A DNA stretch of 12,311 nucleotides, taken from assembly GCF_000003605.2 (NCBI RefSeq), contig NW_003137831.1:185980-198290 (forward strand), read 5' to 3'. The position numbers and the translations under genes are program-made. The stretch comes from Saccoglossus kowalevskii (Eukaryota > Hemichordata > Enteropneusta > Harrimaniidae). Of this stretch, positions 1 through 9,700 are shown piece by piece (within the stretch, counting starts at the first letter, position 1; each line of letters starts with the position of its first letter). A model generated the notes under the pieces. That model worked only from the letters and a program-made list of their open reading frames with translations, was not told the origin of the DNA and did no database searches.

Positions 1-201
1 TGGCCATCTTGAATCAGATCGTGAAACAAATTGACGTGCATATGTATACTATCATGTATGATGTATGTGTGAAGTTTGATTGTGATTGGTCCAGGCATTT
101 CTAAGATACAGGTCCAGACGCACGCACTGACGCACGCACGCACGGACACACAGAGGTCAAAACATAAGTCTCCGTTTTCGGACTGCGTCCGAACGGGGAC
201 T
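1..201. repeat. probable dispersed repeat with (ACGC)n run and terminal hairpin
   Basis: The stretch includes GTGTGAAGTTTGATTGTGAT-like text, a GGTCCAGACG step, an ACGC-rich run (about 118-145) and AGGTCAAAACATAAGTCTCC, ending in a GC-rich hairpin. It resembles a class of interspersed repeats common in invertebrate genomes, in which a conserved A/T-rich segment leads into an ACGC/GGAC run. That likeness is from memory, not from a search. The left edge is cut by the window. Confidence 0.5.
167..201. repeat. GC-rich inverted repeat (hairpin)
   Basis: Left arm AGTCTCCGTTTTCGGAC (167-183) pairs with right arm GTCCGAACGGGGACT (187-201) around a TGC loop. The arms are almost fully complementary, with a two-base bulge and one G-T/C-T position. 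It stands out as CpG-containing DNA in AT-rich surroundings and marks the end of the dispersed repeat. Confidence 0.7.
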
Positions 202-251
202 AATAATTAGTACTAGGTTCTTCCTAAGTAGACTCATATGCCTGTATGCTA

Positions 252-257
252 TTTAAT
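252..257 (-). promoter_or_regulatory. possible poly(A) signal ATTAAA
   Basis: ATTAAA on the minus strand, about 350 nt after the TANGO6 stop codon. It is the best such hexamer I see between the stop and the left edge; no AATAAA was noticed. It sits about 50 bp before a dispersed repeat begins. Confidence 0.35.
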
Positions 258-608
258 ATTTACACACCCAAAACAAATACTTTACAATGTCACGCCAGGT
301 TGCCATGGCTTTCTTGTTCGGTCTGTATTAATTAATTCAGTCAAATATGCAAACTGCATGATACTGCGTCATTGACAGTTTCTATAATTGTAGTCAAAAT
401 GAACATAATTTCCAAGGGGCTGCAGGTCTTAATTAGATATGTTGTCAAGGGTAACAAAAGTAGACTTCAGCATTCAAGGCTAAAGAACATCTCCAAATAC
501 TGCTGCCTTTTGCCACCAAATATTTGTGGCTACAAATCGCAAAGGATTATTGGACTGTGCGGTAGGTAATCAAGCACAGTAACAAATTGCTTCTAGTTGG
601 ACTTCAAT
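258..608 (-). other. candidate 3' UTR of TANGO6
   Basis: About 350 bp follow the stop codon before the best poly(A)-signal-like hexamer. The stretch is AT-rich with no coding pattern or recognised repeat. The extent is inferred from the hexamer only; a 62-codon plus-strand frame here has no recognisable features. Confidence 0.4.
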
Positions 609-785
609 TTATGGCAGTACAGTAATCTTTTTTGTTAGACTTTGTTTAGGAAATATATAAGCAGTCATGATGCCTTGTAAGTCCTCCAGTGCTAATTGCG
701 CATGTAGTTTTGTTACATCGTCTTTATCGTGTTGTACAACGTACTTCAACATGCCGTACATATCCTTCAGAACATGTTCCAATAT
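609..785 (-). CDS. TANGO6: TANGO6 last coding exon, residues 926-983 and stop, RTP1_C2 region
   Basis: The acceptor TTCATTTCAG precedes ILEHVLKDMYGMLKYVV, then DDVTKLHAQLALEDLQGIM and a terminal KKITVLP with a TAA stop at 609-611. The KLHAQLALE block and the C-terminal hydrophobic-Leu-Pro end are very close to vertebrate TANGO6. The short conserved region corresponds to RTP1_C2. The stop position agrees with the family C-terminus, so the 3' end of the protein is complete. Confidence 0.96.
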   Translation of the reverse strand: MLEHVLKDMYGMLKYVVQHDKDDVTKLHAQLALEDLQGIMTAYIFPKQSLTKKITVLP

Positions 786-3700
786 CTGAAATGAACAACG
801 CATTGCTAAATTACAGATTTTGCCTTTCAAAGCTGCACTCTGAGATCATTGTTTATGACCATAACGTACCAATTTGATTAAAATCTGATGTAGGTAATCA
901 AGGAGACTAAGATACGATATATAAAAAACTTAATAACAGTAAGTAAAACCAAAAGACATAAATAAACAAAATTAACAATAAAAATAATATAAAAAAAAAT
1001 TGAGCCTATACGTACATCTGTTTTCTATATGATTGAGAACGTACCAACCTGTTAACTTTCTATAGTTTGTATGTACCTATTGTATTGGTAAGATTTATTG
1101 CGAAAGTTGGCCCTGCGACGAGTGTTATTTTAAAACCACATGATTTCAAACCTCCCATGAACCTATCACTGCTTGAACTATATCAGTTTAGGTTTCCATT
1201 GATGTTATGTAAACATCGAAAAAACTCAAATTAACACAAAATGACAAATTACTCCATGACTTTTTAATTAATGATTGTTAATTAATTATCTTGTTCCAAT
1301 GCTTTTTTACATATGACTTTCGAAAAAATGCATTTTTAACTCATTTCTCCACTGTTGACCTCTTAAGGTAGAAGCCTACTCATAATTTTTTTAGAAAATT
1401 GGTCATAAATCACATTACAAAGTTTATGTACAATCATGAAGCTATAGTCTCATGGCACATATTTTTTTGTGTACAGTGACCTATTTTCCAAATTCCATAT
1501 AGCACAATGTTAAAAAAAATTGCATTTCAAAGTTTTTGAAATAATTCAGGACAACAAAATGTACAAAGTATGTTTTTAATCAATGATCGTTTATTGGATT
1601 TTATTGGAAAATGAATAAATTCTTGGCATTTTCATTCATGAGTAGGCTTCTATCCTAATAAATCTCTTCTATGTGAAAATCCTACCTCTATACTCTCTTG
1701 CTGAAGTCCACATAAAAGCTGACGTATAACATGTACAGCAGCTCTTCTGACTTCATTCACATCATCTGTTTTAATCACATGACTAATGCAGTTCAAAATC
1801 TTAGAAAATAAATAATGAATCGTGAGTTTTGTATTCAAGATTAGATGTCGTCTCTGATCAGAAGTGTTTTTGAAAAATCTATGAATAAAGGACTAGTCAA
1901 GTAAATCAGTCCGGAGTGTTGTGGGTGGGCCTTACATACAGGACAGTCTGTGCATGCATGTTCCCATGGTAATGCACTGAAGTGATGGAGACAGCCAATC
2001 AGTGATGATACAACATTCTATGCTAAGTACGTAGTTGCATTCAAACAGACACAGTAACTTTTAAGGAATTCAGGGATAAACAAAAAACTAGGTTCTGCTC
2101 ATTTGCTTCAAAGTCTGGCAGGTGACATTACATAAACTCATTTTTGTAAAGTCGCATGTGATGAAAAATAGCTGCTCTGGTAGCTATGATAATATACTGA
2201 TATATAGGAGTCTTTCCTCAACCTCAACAATCAATAATCCAGGAAAATACAAATTTTATTGCCAACTCACTAGCATTACCTAATCACACAATAGCTCCAA
2301 TTGCTTAATAACAAAATATATTACATTGAAACTTGTTCAAATCTCAGGTAATAAAATTGGGAACAGTTTATCATAATGTTAATGTACTACAGATCTTGAA
2401 ACTCCAAAATTAATAATAAACTAACTTTATTAATTGGTCAGGACCTACATACCTCATGAATAACTGATGATATGGCTGCTTTCAGTACGTAGCAGAGTTC
2501 AGCAAGATTTGATAGACTACTGGATCTGATATCTGAACAGTCCTCCTTAGCACCTGATAGTAACACTCCTATTAATTGCTTGGTGTAGACTGGTAACATG
2601 GCACCTAGATCAAGAAAAAATCGTCAACAAAATGTTGCAGACAGTTCCATTCCATACATATACTGTACACCTCTTTAGCAAATTTTGAATATCAGTGACT
2701 TTCATGAAATTTTGTCTTCATGAATGCTATAAAATTGCAAAAACTTTCAAACAGTGAAAAAAAAAATGTTTTAGTTGTGGGATAGCCACAAGTTTATTAG
2801 ACATTTCTGAGGCCAATTTAAAATCAGCCAATGTAAAAAAGTCTGTGATTTTCCAGCAGCTGCTATGAAACATCAATTTTCCTCAACAAAAAAAGAGAAA
2901 ACAGAGACGATATATATGGCAACCGATTCAGGATTTGTTTCCCTCATGACCACTGGTTTCCATAAAGACAAAAATAAAGAGAATTTTTGTTTGAACACCC
3001 GTGATAATTTTTTTTCGCAACATTTTTGGTGCAACATTTTGTTTATTTTCAGGTATTTTTTTGGTATTTTTGTTGACAATTAAATATGCGAGTATTGAAT
3101 TGCGATAATGATAAAAGTTGACATTGGTACTCAAAAACTGTAATTTGAATTTATTAATGAATGGAGAATTTCAGTCATTGAGTTTTTAATGCGACTGGCA
3201 AATTGGCTTCTGCAAGTATTCCGATGTCAAATAAGAAACAGTCTAAACCCAGTCCTGGGTTTAGTTGAAATTTTAGAAGAGTGGATCAATACTTACCAAT
3301 TCTTTGACTTGCCCTCATCAAAGCTTCACCAATTTTTAATCTCATTTCTACGCTATTCTTGTCTGATCTATATTCCTGACACAAGAGCGCCATCACAGGT
3401 TGCGTATTGACATCAACCAGAGCGACTAAACCTTGTATTACAGACAAATACATGTAAGAATCATCGCTATGGAGATTTTCTTGAAACACATCTAGCAATG
3501 ATTCTTTCATTTTTAGAGCCTGTTCATCTTTTCTGTCTAACAGTTTTGTAATTTTACGAATAGCATGGGCTCGAACGGGTAGTAGTGGATCTTTTAATTC
3601 TGTAAACACAGTGTCAAAGTTCACGTACTCATCATGTCTTGTTTCCTGACATGCCGATTTCACGTCACTCTTTTTAACAGATGGTGGACTACTTTCATCT

Positions 3701-6700
3701 TCTTGTGATGCTTCGTCTGATAAATTATCTTTTTTTCTTAAAACCTTTTGTTGTCCATTCCTCTCAGGTTTCGCACCTTTGACCGTGTCACATGAAGTGT
3801 TCAGCTTCATAACTCCGTGCGTTGCTATGGCAATCTGTAAATCTGTGGTCATCTCCTTGATCAGTGGCTCATCAAATGTGGCAGCCAGTTTTCCAAGTAT
3901 TGGTATTAGCTTTTTTAACTGGACAGACTCGTCCGAGTTCATCTGTAAAACGTAGATTTAGGCATGAATATTAATTGCCAACAATTGTATGCTAGTCAAA
4001 ACCATGACACTCATTGTGACATGCATTTCACAAAACAAGTTCATTAATATGCATTATGCATGACATAATTGAGGAGTAAAGTTTGAGCATGATCAACCAA
4101 AGCATGCCAGGAGAAGGCTCCTGAAGAGCATTCTACAAAAACCTCCACCGGTTGATCACTTCAAATATTGAAAAGAAAGTAATGTGAATCCTGGAATAGC
4201 AGAAATGCTGGATTCTAATAAATTATTAGCACTTGGCTATTTTGAATCACATCAGGAAAAAATGTATGGGCTAATACGTGTAACAATATGTATGTGTGAA
4301 AATTTAACATGTCAGAGGCATGAGAAAAATGAAGACAGACATTCCAAGATGAATCTATAATAACACATTTTTTTGGATTTTGTCTGAAAGGGGACCTTGA
4401 ATAAACCTTGCATAATATTTGTGCAAAACCTTATGTGTTATAGAGCAAAAATGGGTGATGCAGCATCCTTTATTTTCTAATAATTCAATGGATATGATGA
4501 CACAATATACACAGATACAGCACAATTCTAAAAAGCATAATTTTACCTGTGGATTTAGTTGGTATACCAACAACAGTATTCCTAGTATCATAGTAACAGT
4601 ATCATTTACTATAGCGTCATCCACGTTATCACCAGTGGCACGAACCTCGCACATCCTCTCCAATGTTGTGGCTATAAACTCCAGTATTTGACTCGTTCGT
4701 TGAAAGATACTTTCTCCCAGTCTCTCGCACATAAGTGATATCAGAGACATCACATTAATGGTATGCATATAATTCAGACTTTCCATTGACAGCTGATTTT
4801 CTAATTCTAGCAATGTTTGCGAATCACTCACACCTGTGTGTGTATTTGTATCTGATCTTCTTGCACAACAACCTAGAATCGATGTGAATTCCTGGAAAGA
4901 AGGTAGTTACGTGAATCAAAACAAGATGTACGTATAAAACTATGAAAGGATAGGAAATTAAATACCATAGTTTTTCATATATAATAAATTAAAAAACCTG
5001 GGTATTTCAGTTTCAGTACAATCAGGCATACATGTTAACTGTGTCTATCTGCAAAGAGGAATGTTGATTTGAAGAGAACACTACTGATGATGTCACTGTT
5101 GACGCTAAAGACCAAATAAACAGGACATGCACAACTGACGACACTTGAGAGAAAACACAACTTTTGATGAGACAAATGGGACACAACTGGTGACATACCT
5201 TAAGTACTTGCATAAAGAAATCCGCCGTCAATGACTTATTCTTCAAACTCTCTAACAGTTCTATCAGTGATGTCATAGTGCACTCAAAATCTCTATCACA
5301 GTCACTGAAAGGAATAGAAGTTGTGCATTACTTAGTATAATTGAAATTTAAGAGGTATGGACACCTACTTTTTTAGTCTGGTAATAAACATTGTAAAATA
5401 GTCAGAAATAATGAAAAAAAACACAGAAAGTAGAACAATTTTATTTCCATTTATTGAAGCCTTAACGCATTTCCATCGTGTTCCTTCTAATAAGAGGGTC
5501 GGCAAGGGGTATTTTCGTAAGCTGTAATCAATTGTTTTTATCTCGTAATAATGTAATTTAAATAAATAAAGAATGTAAATTCATGTACATAGACAAGGTG
5601 TAAAATGTAATCAGCTATTTCATTCGTCCGTAATTTGTACAAAAATATTATTTTTTGTAAGTGTATAAAGCATTTTCAACATTCAATGCGCAATTTGTAC
5701 GCAATTTTCAATTTTGATTCTTAAACACAAATTATCAAATATATTATAAAAATGTAAAATGTAATTATCTGTAAATTTTCTATAAAAACGTAAAATGAAT
5801 TTTTTATATCCTGTAACCTGTACCAGCTACCCCACCTCTAATAGAGCATTATTGGATGGAAACAACTGTGATAGCGCCCTCAATGGTTACCATACCTGCT
5901 GCTTATCTCAATCACAATACCGCCCTCAGACCCTGGTGTGAAACACACACGCTCATTCATAGTGGTGAGTAGCGGTGACTTCTTGAAAGCAAATACCAGG
6001 CTTGATAAATACTCTAAACTGAGCTCTCTATCACTTTGGTTGAAAAAAGTTTTCAAAATCTCTTCCAATTGAATTCTGAAAAAAACACACACAAAAAATA
6101 TTTATTGATTGTGAACCACAATGCTTATTTCCAATTTAAGTAAAATTTAAGAATAGTTTTCAAAAGTTTTGATAGTCAACTCTGGGAACACATTCACAAC
6201 TAGCTTTTGTGTAAAGTTCTAGAATAGAAGCATCTGTTGACATGCGCAACCTCCTCCAAAACACTACTCCTCCCACCCCAACTAAAAAATGTCTTTCTGA
6301 AAAGATAAAGTACGAGAAAAGACTGAACCATTGCCATCACATGCTGTCATAATGTGTTTGTACAGTGTCAACAAAGTAGGTATGAATCTAATAGAGAATA
6401 CAAGTCTACAATAAATGGACATTAATTGGGATTAATTATTTTAAGCTGATGAAACAAAAAACAACATGGGTAAACTTCATTGTTTGTTTACATGGAATAC
6501 AAAACGAACAGTGCAACTAGTGTGGAACTTTTGAAACAATCATATCTTGTTTTGCTTTTAAATTTACATCTACGTACATCTCTCCTGTATCCTGTAGTGT
6601 TAAAAGTCATTCAGAGTAATATTTTTTTATCTTACCTGAGATGTGACACACCATTCAGTGAATAACAATACATTTGAAATAATGGTTGTAAGATAGGTTT

Positions 6701-9700
6701 CAATGAAGACACCATGGTATGGTCAGTATTGCAGCAACATACGTGATATATATCATGTATACTTTGGGTCACTTGTGTTTCATGTGATAGAATAGTGTCG
6801 CTGTCTCCGGTGATATCACCTATAATCAGAATTATATTTCAGATTAATAAATGTTTTATTTTTACACTATGAAATCTAATTTATTTTGTTTTGTTTAACT
6901 CATATTGGTCACAAATTTTAGGTGTAATTTTACTTCAAATTACACCAAATACCAGTAATAAATCTAGGCACAAGAATCATTTTAAAACTGTAGGAACAAA
7001 ATATTATCGTAGTTACATAGTTATCATCAATACTGAAAATTCAAATCTGGGGATACTATTGAAAGGTGTTTTATGTGTACATTTATATCCAGGGTTTAAA
7101 CAAGTCCCATGAGCTCACAGGCAATGGCCAAACAAATGAAAGCATGTTCAAGAAAGATTGGATAAACAAAATTGGCAAATAAAAGACAAAAAAGAGATTT
7201 TTAGGAAAAATTTCTGTTCTTGATGCAACAATATAGACCCTATAATCTATTACGAGGTTTAAAATGAAACAAATGAGGGTGAGGGGGTAGGTCCTTCTAT
7301 TTATGTTAACTATAGAAATAGTTCTCAAGCCAAATTTTCACCCACACCCAAACTACAAATCGTACATTAGTTTGAAATGATACCTTGCTAGGTATTGTGA
7401 AATAATGAATTTCAACAATCTGACACTGAGGGCGCTAAAGAGGCCCATGTCTTGAGGACATACAGTTGGGTGTTAGTAATAACAAGAATGTTTTATTATT
7501 ACTCACCAATGCAGATTTGGAAAGGATGATACAATTCCTGTATGATGTACTTTTGTGTTAATTCTCGATTTGTAAGAAACATGTTAGTTATACAGTGACT
7601 TGCAACTCGATATATCAATGGTGATTGTAAGTCATCGTGATGGCGCAATAATCCTAATACCTGGTGAAAAATAAAGAAATCTTTGTATGTAAAATGCTAA
7701 TCAAAACAAGACAATCAAGACAATATTTTCCACATATTTATGTATTTTCCTACAAATTCTTCATAAATTTTCAAACAAATGGGCATAAGTTGCAATTAGC
7801 TACAGATTTTGATCAACATTTTGGAAGAAATTTGAAAAAAATTATGCAGCTTTGATTTGTAAAAGGCGACTACAAATTGGTTTTCAAATGGTATCTGTAT
7901 GCAACACATAAGCACACATAGGTATTTTTTAAAATTGAACAATTTTGTTAAACATTGAAGTAACAACATGATTTGCAAATGTCTTTGTTTGTTCATGATA
8001 ATGGCAAGTTACCACCAGGGTTTCCTCAATATTTCTATTCCATCAAACACTCTTATCACACAAAATCAAAATCATTAGGTAATCTTATTATTCCAAAATA
8101 CCATACTAATTCGAGACAACATTCAATCAAATATGCTAGAGCTAAACTCTGGAATGAATTTCCAGAAAAAATTCGTTCCATAAGCTCAAGAAATTCATTC
8201 AAAAATAAAATGAAAAGATTTTTAGAGTATGCATAATTGAGTTGTATGTAAATTTTTTTAACGTCCACTTATTATTGTAGTTTGTTTTTAACCTAGAAAA
8301 GCGGGTGGACTCGACTGGTGTTTTACACTTTTTTCCAGCCTCCGATTCACTGTGTATTTCAGTGTTGTTTGTATTGTAATCTTTTATCAATATTGCCTGT
8401 AAATTAAGTGAATAAATTCATTCAATCAATCAATCAATCAAAAAAACTACATAACAGCTTCTGAAATCTTCCTTGGATAGCTGATGTGAATCGTATGTAC
8501 TGTTAATGTATTAATTATTCACACGGTTTAAATTTCGCTATTTTCACTGAAATTAAATCTGTGTGAACATGTAAAATAACAATAAAACTCATTGTTTCCT
8601 CGAGAAATTCGTGCTCAAATGCTCGGAACATCAAAATAATGAAATTAAATGTTAGTGAAAATAAATGGTTTTACACTAGCACTATCTGCAGGAATGTGTT
8701 AAAGATGAAATATTTTTCAAATTATTCATGGATCTGTAAATTATGCAAAATATTAGTTTTACATTGAGAATTCAAATAATTAATCATTACTCATGATTTT
8801 GATCAATATGTCTTAAAGATTCTAGAGCAAGAAAAAAAAAACAATTTGTTACTAACCTGAGGAGCTATAAGTCTGTAATACTCCTCAACTGACTGAATTT
8901 TCTTTGGACAGCTAGCAATAAGACGACCCAATCCTTCACATTTCTGCCAGTCAGCGGTTCCGGGATTACCTGTATTTTCAAAAATTATGATTTACAGATG
9001 ATTTAGATCATCTATATTCAAATTATGACAACTAAGACTTCAACAACGGATGACTGACATGAAAGAGAACTATAGGTTACACACTACAAAATGTTTCAAA
9101 TATACATTATGAGCTAAGTAAATGTACTTTCATTTAATTCTATGAAACCACTGCTGCAATTTTACACCATTTATAATTGCAGAAGACCAAATATTGCTGC
9201 ACATACAAGATTTGAGTAAAATGTTAAAGCAGTTTGAATGCATATATATATATATAAATATGAGAATAAATCAATTGTTTGGTTGCTTCTAACTCAAGAT
9301 CTACTTGCCAGACATCAAGATGTGAAAATGGTTACCCCCTCCCCTCCATCTCCCAGCCCACCCAATTTACAAAAAAATTTCAAAACATGTATACCAACAC
9401 CTGGATTATGGTTCTTTTTCGATACAAATTATGTAAGATATGAGCCAGATTTTCACCAGAATTAGTACGAAGGCAGACAAAACATTACACAGCAGTATCC
9501 AACGTTGGTTAAAACCCTGTGTACTGTCTTGCTTGCACTCTTCTTATGTATGCATTATTTTCAATTTACTGATACAAGGTATTATTCGTAGTAATAAGGA
9601 TTTACTACCACCCTATATGTTTGATTGGACACATGCATGGACCTAACAAAATTATGAAATCTTAATTTCACATCATCATATATAAGTATTTACTTTGAAT

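Larger units (their letters stand above)
7973..8446 (+). mobile_element. 5'-truncated non-LTR retrotransposon (LINE, CR1/L2/Jockey-type) 3' end
   Basis: The segment contains the last about 85 codons of a reverse-transcriptase ORF, a short 3' UTR with a GTCCAC/GTGGAC stem (8263-8268 with 8305-8310), an AATAAA-containing end and a (TCAA)n tail followed by six to seven A. Severe 5' truncation and a simple-repeat tail are usual for such elements. It is inserted in intron 2 antisense to the host gene. The 5' edge is approximate and no target-site duplication was identified. The clade call is from the C-terminal pattern only. Confidence 0.8.

Noticed and set aside
2865-3134. Overlapping 68-73 codon ORFs on both strands in intron 8
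   Set aside because: Low-complexity AT-rich sequence with no family pattern; mutually overlapping frames suggest chance.
3286-3942. Exon 8 as a separate 218-codon gene starting at ATG 3942
   Set aside because: A TTTTACAG acceptor directly precedes the ATG, exon 7 joins in phase, and the family continues across the junction. The last codons to 3286 read past a GTAAGT donor.
4419-4691. 90-codon plus-strand ORF
   Set aside because: It is mostly antisense to TANGO6 exon 7 and has no recognisable protein features.
5872-7437. Shared 11-mer TGAGGGCGCTA at 7427-7437 and its complement at 5872-5882
   Set aside because: Considered as ends of one element, but the interval contains conserved TANGO6 exons and nothing else matches beside the 11-mer.
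9238-9465. Proline/serine-rich plus-strand ORF in intron 1
   Set aside because: It is produced by the pyrimidine tract and the AT microsatellite; no domain and no splice support.
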